DNA of 64,000 nt. Source: JBPCIX01 sp051005875 (GTDB lineage Bacteria > Actinomycetota > CADDZG01 > JAHWKV01). Location of the stretch: contig JBPCIX010000057.1 of the NCBI GenBank assembly GCA_051005875.1, forward strand, positions 1 to 64,000, read 5' to 3'. Position 1 is the first letter of the stretch. Each line of letters starts with the position of its first letter. The notes under the pieces were generated by a model that saw nothing but the letters and a program-made list of their open reading frames with translations, was not told where the DNA came from and did not search any database. Shown here piece after piece: positions 18,395 through 25,377 of the stretch. The position numbers and the translations under genes are program-made.

Positions 18395-19443
18395 CTGCCA
18401 CTCAAGAAGCGAAGATCGTTTTCATAGAAAGAACGAAGGTCATTTGTCGAATACATCAGTTTTGCGATTCGCTCGATCCCCATGCCAAACGCGAAGCCGG
18501 TTATCCAGGGGTCGTAGCCCACGGCGCGAAACACATTTGGGTGCACCATGCCCGCTCCCATGATCTCGATCCACCCCTCACTTCTGCAGGTGGGGCAGCC
18601 AGAGCCATCGCAGGCAAAGCAAGAAACATAGACCTCCGCCGAGGGCTCGGTAAAGGGAAAGTAGCTGGGATGCATTCGGACCCTGAGTCCGGGGCCGAAC
18701 ATCGCTTTGGCAAACACTTCGAGCGTACCCTTTAGGTCCGCGAACGAAATTCCTTCGTCCACCGCCAGACCTTCAATCTGAGTGAATACCGAAAGATGAT
18801 TAGCGTCGATTTCGTCGCGCCTGCAACACACGCCCGGCACCACGGCATACAAAGGAGGAGGCGTTGATTCCATCAGTCTGACCTGCATTGGCGAGGTGTG
18901 AGTCCTGAGCAGCAGGGCCTCAGGGTTATCAAGATCGGTCGGTTCAAGGTAGAACGTATCGTGCATTGAGCGCGCCGCATGATCCTGCGGGAAGTTGAGT
19001 GCTTCGAAATTATAGTGATCGGTCTCGATGACGGGTCCCTCGGCTACATTGAAACCGAGGCCGACGAAGGTGTCGATAATCCGGTCGAGAACCTGGGTCA
19101 AGGGATGGCGCCTCCCCAATTGAGTCCGCCTGCCGGGCAGAGTAACGTCTAGCCGGTCGGATGCCAGCCTAAACTCTGACTCTGTCGAGGCGAGAGCCTT
19201 CAACTTGGCCTCGAGCGCCGATTCGAGGGCCAAACGAATCTCGTTCGAAACTTGGCCAACCCTTCGGCGGTCCTCCGAGGGAAATTCTCGGAGGCCCCGG
19301 CCGATTTCAGCAAACGGGCTCTTCCGCCCCAGAAGGGCGGCCTCGAGACCCTGTAATTGCTCGGTCGTCTCGGCCCGATCAATCGCCGTCAGGCCATCCT
19401 TTTTGATGGAATCAAGCGTTACGAGTGCTGAGTCGGCCGTCAT
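18388..19443 (-). CDS. pheS: Phenylalanyl-tRNA synthetase alpha subunit
   Basis: Catalytic class II subunit. The 351-residue protein has an N-terminal coiled coil (about residues 1-95). The catalytic core includes GFNVAEGPVIETDHYNFEALNFP, ARSMHDTFYL (motif 2 region), QIEGLAVDEGISFADLKGTL, and motif 3 GFAFGMGIERIAKLMY. The ATG at 19443 forms an ATGA overlap with the histidine kinase stop and gives a normal N-terminus; the in-frame start at 19500 would run into the kinase gene. The stop TAG lies in the first unit of the triplicated junction. Confidence 0.98.
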   Translation of the reverse strand: MTADSALVTLDSIKKDGLTAIDRAETTEQLQGLEAALLGRKSPFAEIGRGLREFPSEDRRRVGQVSNEIRLALESALEAKLKALASTESEFRLASDRLDVTLPGRRTQLGRRHPLTQVLDRIIDTFVGLGFNVAEGPVIETDHYNFEALNFPQDHAARSMHDTFYLEPTDLDNPEALLLRTHTSPMQVRLMESTPPPLYAVVPGVCCRRDEIDANHLSVFTQIEGLAVDEGISFADLKGTLEVFAKAMFGPGLRVRMHPSYFPFTEPSAEVYVSCFACDGSGCPTCRSEGWIEIMGAGMVHPNVFRAVGYDPWITGFAFGMGIERIAKLMYSTNDLRSFYENDLRFLSGSS

Positions 19444-20537
19444 TGCCGTGGCAGTGTAAACGCAAACAACGCCCCGCCCCCACTGGTTTCTTCGATCCAT
19501 ATCTTACCGCCGTGAGCCTCGACCAATCCCTTGCTTATGTATAGTCCCAATCCGGTCCCGGGAGGGGGGGCTGCTCCCCCGGGCTCGGAGGAGCCCCTGC
19601 GAAAGAATTTCAGGAACACGCTTTGCCGATCTTCCTGGGGGATACCCTCGCCTTCATCTGCCACGCCGATCGTGATGCCGGATGGACTGCTGGACCCAGA
19701 AACAATCACTGTCCCGCCTTCTGTGTATTTGATTGCATTCTCGACTAGGTTGGTTATGACCTGTTCAACTTTGTCCGGATCACCACTCACGTCTGGCAGG
19801 TCCTTGACGAAATCAATCTCCAGTACATGGTTGGGTGCAGTGGGCCTCAAGCGGTCCACAACCCTGGACGCTATTGACGCCACCGTGATTGGGCGCTTGT
19901 TGAGTTGCAGGCGTCCTTCGTCTAGACGACTAACATCCAGCAACTCCACTACGAGACGGGTCACCCGGTCGGCATCTGCCTCGATGGTCAACAGAATTTG
20001 CTTTCGTCTTTGCTCTTCAAACCGATCCCATCTTCGGACGAGAGTTGATGCAAACCCCTTGATCGAAGTTAGGGGCGACCGAATCTCGTGGGCAACCGAC
20101 GAAATCACCTCAGATTTTTCGAGGTCCACTCGCTTCTTGCGCCAGATATCCCTCAGGACGACAATGGTGCCGCCGGGTTGGGTCGCAGAACCCTGCTCTT
20201 TGGCGTAAATAGCGCCGACCCAGACCTCGTCTAGATCCTTGGTTTTGACAATTAGCTCCTGCTCCAAAGGGCCGTGAATTCCGGGGGATTGATCGGATTC
20301 TTCGCCGACACCTTCGGTTGAACCATCACTGGTCGCGACGGGCTCGGAAATCCTGGCGTCTTCACCCCCTGGCGAGCGCGGCCTCAATAGTCCTTGTAAA
20401 TCTTGCCCCTCCGCCTCACCGGCCTTCCAACCGAATAGTTGTTCGGCGGCGCCAAGCCACGCCGTCACGCGCCCGGCGTTATCGAAGACAATGATCGCGT
20501 CCGGCAAACTGCGGACCACGGATACAAGATCGGTCAC
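19440..20537 (-). CDS. PAS-domain sensor histidine kinase
   Basis: A 365-residue cytoplasmic kinase without membrane segments. An N-terminal PAS domain (about 1-55, LPDAIIVFDNAGRVTAWLGA) is followed by an acidic linker. The rest of a PAS/PAC fold spans about 90-135. HisKA has H-box SSVAHEIRSPL with His150. The HATPase has N-box NLVENAIKYTEGG, G1 VADEGEGIP and G2 GTGLGLYISKGLVEAHGG. It is coupled by GTGA to the upstream RNA methyltransferase gene and by ATGA to pheS, so it is expressed with translation genes. No response regulator lies in the window. I recall a sensor kinase at this position in Streptomyces as well. The signal and partner are unknown. Confidence 0.93.
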   Translation of the reverse strand: MTDLVSVVRSLPDAIIVFDNAGRVTAWLGAAEQLFGWKAGEAEGQDLQGLLRPRSPGGEDARISEPVATSDGSTEGVGEESDQSPGIHGPLEQELIVKTKDLDEVWVGAIYAKEQGSATQPGGTIVVLRDIWRKKRVDLEKSEVISSVAHEIRSPLTSIKGFASTLVRRWDRFEEQRRKQILLTIEADADRVTRLVVELLDVSRLDEGRLQLNKRPITVASIASRVVDRLRPTAPNHVLEIDFVKDLPDVSGDPDKVEQVITNLVENAIKYTEGGTVIVSGSSSPSGITIGVADEGEGIPQEDRQSVFLKFFRRGSSEPGGAAPPPGTGLGLYISKGLVEAHGGKIWIEETSGGGALFAFTLPRQ

Positions 20538-21361
20538 ACCATCTCCCGTTGCCTGGCGGCCTCAAACAGAACAACTGCAGCAGCAATGCTGACATTTAAT
20601 GATTCAGTAAGACCGGCCATCGGGATTCGAGTTCGCTTATCGACAAGACCGGCGACATTATCGGCCAGGCCCCATGCTTCGTTTCCAAAAACAAAAGCGG
20701 TTGGGCCGGCAAGAGAAAGCTGGTGATAGACAGTTTCACCCCGGGGGTCGGTAGCTATTCGTTGAAATCCGCTTTTCCCTAACTGCGTCAGCAGCCACGA
20801 CGCGTCAGCGTCGCGGGCCACCCGGACGGCAAACAAGGCGCCCGCGCTCGCCCGCACAAACTTCGGATTGTAAATATCCACCGATCCTGCCGCGACAAAA
20901 AGGGCGTCCACTCCGGCGGCTCGACAGGTTCGAAGGATCGTCCCAGCATTGCCTGGATCGCGCACTTTTGCCAAGACGCTCACCAGGCCCGATGCTTCAG
21001 ACAGAAGTTTCGCCGGCTCTACGTCAACGAAATCAGCCAGCGCCACAACGCCCGGTGATGTAACCGTGCCAGAGATTGCTCCCATAACCGGTCGAGTTAC
21101 CTCGAACACCTCCACAGAGGAAAGGCCTGCTTCGTTGAGCGCCTCCACCGCCCGCCCATCCAAGCCTTCTTGAACAAAAACTGGACCGACTGTCGCGCCC
21201 GAACTCAGCGCTTCGACGACACCCCGTACCCCTTCGACCAGAAACTTTTGATGTTCATTTCGAAAAGACCGCTTGTGTAGCTTGCGAGCCTTTTGAACCT
21301 GGGGGTTTTGCAGGCTGGTTATCAAGGGAGGCTCTACAGGGAACAGCCCTGCTGCCAACAC
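20534..21361 (-). CDS. SpoU/TrmH-family RNA 2'-O-methyltransferase
   Basis: Predicted SAM-dependent ribose methyltransferase acting on 23S rRNA or tRNA. An N-terminal substrate-binding domain (ITSLQNPQVQKARKL...FLVEGVRGVVEAL) is followed by the knotted SPOUT domain. Its three motifs are VRDPGNAGTILRTCRAAGVD, FVFGNEAWGL and IPMAGLTESLNVSIAAAVVLFE. The longest open frame begins at 21496, inside rplT, and its first 45 residues look spurious. I chose GTG 21361, just after the rplT stop. TTG 21325, giving LITSLQNPQ, is an equally good choice. The target nucleotide cannot be read from sequence. Confidence 0.9.
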   Translation of the reverse strand: MLAAGLFPVEPPLITSLQNPQVQKARKLHKRSFRNEHQKFLVEGVRGVVEALSSGATVGPVFVQEGLDGRAVEALNEAGLSSVEVFEVTRPVMGAISGTVTSPGVVALADFVDVEPAKLLSEASGLVSVLAKVRDPGNAGTILRTCRAAGVDALFVAAGSVDIYNPKFVRASAGALFAVRVARDADASWLLTQLGKSGFQRIATDPRGETVYHQLSLAGPTAFVFGNEAWGLADNVAGLVDKRTRIPMAGLTESLNVSIAAAVVLFEAARQREMV

Positions 21362-21362
21362 A

Positions 21363-21746
21363 CTACGCCGCGGCGGAGCTGCCCTGGCTGCTGTCGTTAG
21401 AATGCTGGGCGAGCTCGACCAAGGCCTTAAACGAGGCGGGATCGTTGACGGCAAGCTCAGCAAGCATCTTGCGATCCACTTCGACTTCCGCCGCACTTAA
21501 ACCCTGAATAAGGCGGCTATAGGAAATTCCGTTTGCCCGCGCTGCCGCATTGATTCGGGCAATCCACAGCCTGCGGAACTGACCTTTGCGATCGCGCCGG
21601 TCCCGATAGGCATAGGTCATCGAGTGCAGCAACTGCTCTTTGGCTGTGCGGAAATGCCGGCTTCTAGAGCCGCGGTATCCGGCGGCTGCATCAAGCACCT
21701 TTTTGTGCCGGCGATGCTTTGTAACTCCCCTAGAAACTCGAGCCAT
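21363..21746 (-). CDS. rplT: 50S ribosomal protein L20
   Basis: Assembly protein of the large subunit. The 127-residue protein begins MARVSRGVTKHRRHKKVLDAA and has AYRDRRDRKGQFRRLWIARIN, both diagnostic. A short Ser/Ala-rich C-terminal tail follows the conserved fold. It is two bases after rpmI in the infC-rpmI-rplT operon, the standard bacterial order. Confidence 0.99.
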   Translation of the reverse strand: MARVSRGVTKHRRHKKVLDAAAGYRGSRSRHFRTAKEQLLHSMTYAYRDRRDRKGQFRRLWIARINAAARANGISYSRLIQGLSAAEVEVDRKMLAELAVNDPASFKALVELAQHSNDSSQGSSAAA

Positions 21747-21748
21747 TG

Positions 21749-21946
21749 TTATTTACCTCCAAGCATTTTTTTGATCCTCGGAGCGTCCGCTTTATGAACA
21801 AGCGCATCACGCTGAAGACGCCTGCGAAGTGTGCCCGGCTTGTGCTCGAGGTAGTGCGCGATATGGCCTTGCACGCGAACCAGCTTCCCGGTCCCGGTCC
21901 GTCGAAACCGCTTAGCGGCGCCGCGGTGTGTCTTCATTTTTGGCAT
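21749..21946 (-). CDS. rpmI: 50S ribosomal protein L35
   Basis: A 65-residue basic protein with the family pattern MPKMKTHRGAAKRFRRTGTGK at the N-terminus and LVHKADAPRIKKMLGG at the C-terminus. It is three bases after the infC stop and two bases before rplT, so it belongs to the same transcript. Confidence 0.98.
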   Translation of the reverse strand: MPKMKTHRGAAKRFRRTGTGKLVRVQGHIAHYLEHKPGTLRRRLQRDALVHKADAPRIKKMLGGK

Positions 21947-21949
21947 GTC

Positions 21950-22591
21950 TTATGCTCCTTTGGCTTCCACGACGTCCGCATCGGCCAAACTGGCTTCGGC
22001 GGGCGGTTCAACTTCCTCTTCCGACCGCAGCGCTACGGGCTTGTCACCAGCGTGCTTTTCCGGCACAATCTTTCGTTCGGGCCGCTTGAGCGGCGAAAGA
22101 ACCATGGTCATGTTCTTGCCGTCAAGCTTAGGCATTGTCTCCACTGTAGCAATTTCCGAGACCTCCTCGGAAAGATTCCGAAGAAGCTTCGCTCCTAAGT
22201 CGGTGTGCTGCATCTCGCGGCCCCTGAACCACACGGTGATCTTTACTTTTGACCCCTGGTTCAAAAAACGTTCGATGTGGTGCTTTTTGGTGTCATAGTC
22301 ATGTGAGGAAATTTTCGGCTTGAACTTCATTTCCTTCACGATTACTTGCTGCTGGCGCTTCCTGGCTTCTTTGGCCTTGACGTCTTGTTCGTACTTGAAC
22401 TTGCTGTAGTCCATGATCTTGCAAACCGGGGGCTGCGCCTGCGGGGCAACCTCGACAAGATCAAAGTTCATGGCTTGAGCTTTATCAAGCGCTTTGGCAG
22501 TCTCCAGAACACCCAACTGTTCGCCGCCTGGGCCGACCACTCGTACCTCGGGGACCCGAATTCGATCATTCAAGCGCGGTTCAACAGCTAT
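21950..22591 (-). CDS. infC: Translation initiation factor IF-3, probable AUA start
   Basis: Binds the 30S subunit and discriminates against non-canonical start codons and tRNAs. Blocks NDRIRVPEVRVVGPGGEQLG, DLVEVAPQAQPPVCKIMDYSKFKYEQ, and the C-domain KEMKFKPKISSHDYDTK are clear. A TTG at 22573 gives a short start. The homologous N-terminus reads upstream, however, as AVEPRLNDRIRVPEV, back to an ATA codon at 22591 that sits 9 nt after GGAG. No ATG, GTG or TTG lies in frame between this ATA and the upstream in-frame stop. infC is known for AUU/AUC/AUA starts that allow autoregulation, so ATA is favoured. A roughly 40-residue acidic tail extends beyond the usual end. Confidence 0.93.
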   Translation of the reverse strand: MAVEPRLNDRIRVPEVRVVGPGGEQLGVLETAKALDKAQAMNFDLVEVAPQAQPPVCKIMDYSKFKYEQDVKAKEARKRQQQVIVKEMKFKPKISSHDYDTKKHHIERFLNQGSKVKITVWFRGREMQHTDLGAKLLRNLSEEVSEIATVETMPKLDGKNMTMVLSPLKRPERKIVPEKHAGDKPVALRSEEEVEPPAEASLADADVVEAKGA

Positions 22592-22619
22592 CCGGCATCA
22601 CTCCAATTGCGCTTCTCAT
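22581..22619 (-). CDS. Possible 12-codon leader ORF before infC
   Basis: ATG at 22619, three bases after a strong GGAGG, opens a frame encoding MRSAIGVMPDSC. Its stop at 22583-22581 lies 8 bases inside infC in another frame. Translation of this frame would carry ribosomes across the infC GGAG and ATA start. It may be a real leader peptide or chance. The very good ribosome-binding sequence is the main support, although its 3-nt spacing is short. Confidence 0.3.
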   Translation of the reverse strand: MRSAIGVMPDSC

Positions 22620-22675
22620 AAACCTCCGCGGTCGGTCAAGTTAAATACAGTGTACGGGCGTCGTGCCGAGAAGTC

Positions 22676-22876
22676 TTAAACCAACTTAACGTCGGTCGCC
22701 TGCTTTCCTTTTTGGCCTTCTGTGACCTCGAATTCCACGGCCTGGCCTTCGGCCAAACTCTTATACCCATCCCCGGTAATCGCGGAGAAGTGAACGAAGA
22801 CGTCTTCGCCGTCAGAACCGGCTATGAATCCATAACCCTTTTCGTTGCTGAACCATTTAACTGTGCCTTGTGCCAC
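22676..22876 (-). CDS. csp: Cold-shock domain protein
   Basis: Small single-stranded nucleic acid chaperone. The 66-residue product has both RNA-binding motifs: GTVKWFSNEKGYGFI (RNP1 in KGYGFI) and DVFVHFSAI (RNP2). AAAGG lies 7 nt before the GTG at 22876. An upstream GTG at 22891 would add five residues and overlap that site. A likely promoter at 22988-23016 leaves a 5' untranslated region of roughly 100 nt, as usual for csp genes. No terminator is seen before infC. Confidence 0.96.
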   Translation of the reverse strand: MAQGTVKWFSNEKGYGFIAGSDGEDVFVHFSAITGDGYKSLAEGQAVEFEVTEGQKGKQATDVKLV

Positions 22877-22987
22877 ATCACTGCCTTTCACTATTCCCGG
22901 CCGAGCTTGCCTGCGCGTGCCTGGGCTTTACGACTGCCTAATCCTACTTTCTTAGATCGCATCCAGCGGACTAAGTCGTAGCATCAG

Positions 22988-23016
22988 AAATTAGCATCTA
23001 AAACGAAGAAGGACAA
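22988..23016 (-). promoter_or_regulatory. Putative csp promoter
   Basis: On the minus strand a -35 TTGTCC (23016-23011), a 17-nt spacer and a -10 TAATTT (22993-22988) are seen, about 110 nt before the csp start. The -10 is identical to that of the putative rrn promoter. The long untranslated leader fits cold-shock regulation, which is inferred. Confidence 0.55.
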
Positions 23017-23072
23017 TAGGCAAGTCGCTATTTTTTGGGGGTAATCAACTGGGGTGGGGGTTGAGCCAGGTC

Positions 23073-23951
23073 CTAATCGATGATTTTTGTAATGGGCAAC
23101 TCGACAATTCCGGTTGCCCCACATGATTTAAGCGTCGGAATTAGAAGGTTGATGACCCTGCGACTAACCACCGTCTCGACCGCATAGATTCCCTCTTCGG
23201 CAAGCTTAGACAGCGTGGGGGCTTTTAACGAAGGAAGCTCAGCCAGCACCCGAGCAAGATCCATTTCATTCACGTTCATCTTGACGAGAACCTTGCCCGC
23301 GGCGTCGATAGAACCCATCAGTAAAATTTTGATCTCTTCAAGGGCCTTACGCTTAGCGGCATCAGCGTAGGATGCTGGATTTGCTATCAACAGGGTCGGT
23401 GACTCGACCAGCGTGTGAACAATTCGCATTCCGTTGCGCCGAAGAGTGCTCCCGGTTTCCGTTACATCCACAATTGCATCGACTATTTCCGGGACCTTGG
23501 CCTCGGTGGCGCCGTACGACAAAAAGATTTTCACGGGAATGCCCAGTTCACTGAAAAGCCTTTTGGTCAGGCTGGGATACTCGGTTGAGATGCGGCTCTG
23601 GGGCTCGATTTGCGAGGCTTCGGTTACGGAAGAAGACTCGGCGACCGCCAGGACAATCTTGACCGTCGCCCCCACGTACCCCTTGGTATAGGGAAGCTCG
23701 GCCACAGTCTCGACTTTGGCGCCGGTTTCTTGGACCCAATCGAGGCCTGTCAAACCAAGATCAAAAAAACCTTCCTCGACATATCGCGGTATCTCCTGGG
23801 GTCTCAGCAACGAGAATTTCTCGATCCTTGGGTCGTCAACCGTACCGTGGTAATCGCGGTCGCTGCCGCGAACAAGTCGAATATCGGCCGCGTCGAAAAG
23901 CGCGAGAGTTTGCTTTTCGAGACTGCCTTTGGGAATCACAAGACGCAACAT
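23073..23951 (-). CDS. hisG: ATP phosphoribosyltransferase (long form)
   Basis: First step of histidine synthesis, joining ATP and PRPP. The 292-residue length and C-terminal regulatory domain (LMGSIDAAGKVLVKMNV...GATGIVELPITKII) mark the long, histidine-feedback-inhibited HisG. Catalytic-domain blocks are MLRLVIPKGSLEKQTLALF, DLGLTGLDWV and the PRPP loop DAIVDVTETGSTLRRNG. The ATG lies 8 nt after a TACTAT -10-like hexamer, so the mRNA may be leaderless. In many Actinomycetota the order is ribH-hisE-hisG; here hisE is absent and a plus-strand methyltransferase gene sits between ribH and hisG. Confidence 0.97.
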   Translation of the reverse strand: MLRLVIPKGSLEKQTLALFDAADIRLVRGSDRDYHGTVDDPRIEKFSLLRPQEIPRYVEEGFFDLGLTGLDWVQETGAKVETVAELPYTKGYVGATVKIVLAVAESSSVTEASQIEPQSRISTEYPSLTKRLFSELGIPVKIFLSYGATEAKVPEIVDAIVDVTETGSTLRRNGMRIVHTLVESPTLLIANPASYADAAKRKALEEIKILLMGSIDAAGKVLVKMNVNEMDLARVLAELPSLKAPTLSKLAEEGIYAVETVVSRRVINLLIPTLKSCGATGIVELPITKIID

Positions 23952-23959
23952 GATTTCCG

Positions 23960-23965
23960 ATAGTA
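23960..23965 (-). promoter_or_regulatory. Possible -10 box of leaderless hisG
   Basis: TACTAT on the minus strand ends 8 nt before the hisG ATG, the geometry of a leaderless transcript. No good -35 is seen. It lies in the 20-base gap to the divergent methyltransferase gene, whose own promoter must overlap. Confidence 0.35.
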
Positions 23966-23971
23966 ACGCTT

Positions 23972-24793
23972 ATGCTTCCCGAAATGAGTGATTCCTTATC
24001 GTCTAAAGGCGATCCGTGGGGCGCGAAATCAGCCGACTGGGCAGAGGTTCAAGAGCCATTCCTTGAACCCTGCTACAACCTCGTCCTTAATATTTGCGGC
24101 GTGGGCCCCGGCACGAGAGTTCTGGATGTCGGGTGTGGGGCGGGCAAGTTTATGGAAATGGCATCCAATCGAGGAGCGCTGGTGACCGGAATCGATGGGT
24201 CCGCCGGAATGATCGAGATTGCCAGACAAAGAATACCGAGAGGCAATATTCAATCCGGCAGCATGGACAGCCTTCCGTATCCGGCGAACTCATTCGAGCT
24301 GGTTGCCGGGTTTAACTCGTTTTCGCATGCCGAGGATCAGCTCGATGCCCTATTAGAGGCTCGGCGTGTGGCCATGCCTGGCGCCCCAGTTGCGATTACG
24401 GTTTGGGCCCCAGCCCGGCCCGGATGGGCGAACGAGGCCGTTTTCGGCATAATGCCCACTATCCTGCCGGACTTGGCCGGACCCGAAGCGGATGTGGTGG
24501 AAATTGGCGCTCGAAGCGACTCCCAACCGCGGGAAGATCCGTTGGCAGGGCTGGCTCGCAAGGCAGGGCTGACTCCCAGGCTCACGGGCGACATAGATTG
24601 CCCATTCGTCTATTCCGACGAAGAGACTTTGATCAAGGGTTTCATGTCCCCGGGTCCGTTTGTTGAGGCTTGCAGGCAAGTCGGCGAGCCAGCCGTCCGG
24701 TCTGCAATCTTGTCGGCCCTCGAACAATTTCGGACCGCCGCGGGCGGCTATTCGTTTACGAATGGCTTCCGTTACGTGATTGCGACCGCTTAG
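23972..24793 (+). CDS. Class I SAM-dependent methyltransferase
   Basis: A 273-residue protein with a Methyltransf_11-type fold. Motif I is TRVLDVGCGAGKF (about residues 47-59), motif II is VTGIDGSAGMIEIARQR, and SFELVAGFNSFSHAEDQLDALLEARRV covers motifs III-IV. The substrate cannot be told from sequence. The ATG at 23974-4 codons downstream (23984, MSDSL) is an alternative start, and neither has a clear ribosome-binding site. It is a lone plus-strand gene in a minus-strand region, 20 bases from divergent hisG and convergent with ribH, in the place where hisE is common. The 119 bases to ribH hold a weak TCCG/CGGA hairpin followed by a T-rich stretch. Confidence 0.85.
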   Translation: MLPEMSDSLSSKGDPWGAKSADWAEVQEPFLEPCYNLVLNICGVGPGTRVLDVGCGAGKFMEMASNRGALVTGIDGSAGMIEIARQRIPRGNIQSGSMDSLPYPANSFELVAGFNSFSHAEDQLDALLEARRVAMPGAPVAITVWAPARPGWANEAVFGIMPTILPDLAGPEADVVEIGARSDSQPREDPLAGLARKAGLTPRLTGDIDCPFVYSDEETLIKGFMSPGPFVEACRQVGEPAVRSAILSALEQFRTAAGGYSFTNGFRYVIATA

Positions 24794-24912
24794 CCACCGC
24801 CCGACCAACCTCCAAAGGCCGCCGAGACCAGCAAGCCCTGGCTGCGGACACGACCCAGACTCGACACTGTCACAGGGCATGCAGTCCGGATTATTACGGA
24901 GCTTTTCCTTTT

Positions 24913-25377
24913 TTAGCGCATCAGCCGGAGTGTGTTCGCCAGCTCGACCGCGTCCCGCGCCGCTTCATAGCCCTTGTTGGCATCGCCCGCGGCACTCCTA
25001 GCCAGAGCTTGCTCAAGATTCTCGGTGGTTAAGATCCCGAAAGTAATGGGAAGTCCTTTTTCCAAGCAAACAGCGCTGATGCCTTCTTGCGCTGATTTGC
25101 ACACGTACGTGAAGTGCTCGGTTTCGCCACGAATTACAGCACCCAGACAAACAATTGCGTCGGGCTTGTAGGTTTCGGTCAGCCTCTTCGCGACGGCCGG
25201 AATATCGAAGGCCCCCGGAACGGAAATAACGGTGACCCGGTTCGAGGAAACACCCGTGATTTTTAGTGCTTCAAGGGCGCCTTCCAACAGACGATCGGTA
25301 ATCGACTGGTTGAACCGGCTGACGACTATCCCGATCTTTATGCCCTTGCCTTTACGATCTCCCCGAATTATCTTCAT
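24913..25377 (-). CDS. ribH: 6,7-dimethyl-8-ribityllumazine synthase
   Basis: Penultimate riboflavin step, forming lumazine in a large oligomer. The 154-residue protein has GIVVSRFNQSITDRLLEGA, the VISVPGAFDIPAVAKRL substrate loop, and CLGAVIRGETEHFTYV with the catalytic His. The final helix (ANKGYEAARDAVELANTLR) is also typical. The ATG overlaps the ribBA stop (ATGA). It is the last gene of the superoperon starting at pyrR, and no strong terminator follows. Confidence 0.98.
   Translation of the reverse strand: MKIIRGDRKGKGIKIGIVVSRFNQSITDRLLEGALEALKITGVSSNRVTVISVPGAFDIPAVAKRLTETYKPDAIVCLGAVIRGETEHFTYVCKSAQEGISAVCLEKGLPITFGILTTENLEQALARSAAGDANKGYEAARDAVELANTLRLMR

Noticed and set aside
21947..21962. 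Ribosomal protein L20 leader regulating rpmI-rplT
   Set aside because: infC, rpmI and rplT are separated by only 2-3 bases, and no leader structure could be recognised by eye.
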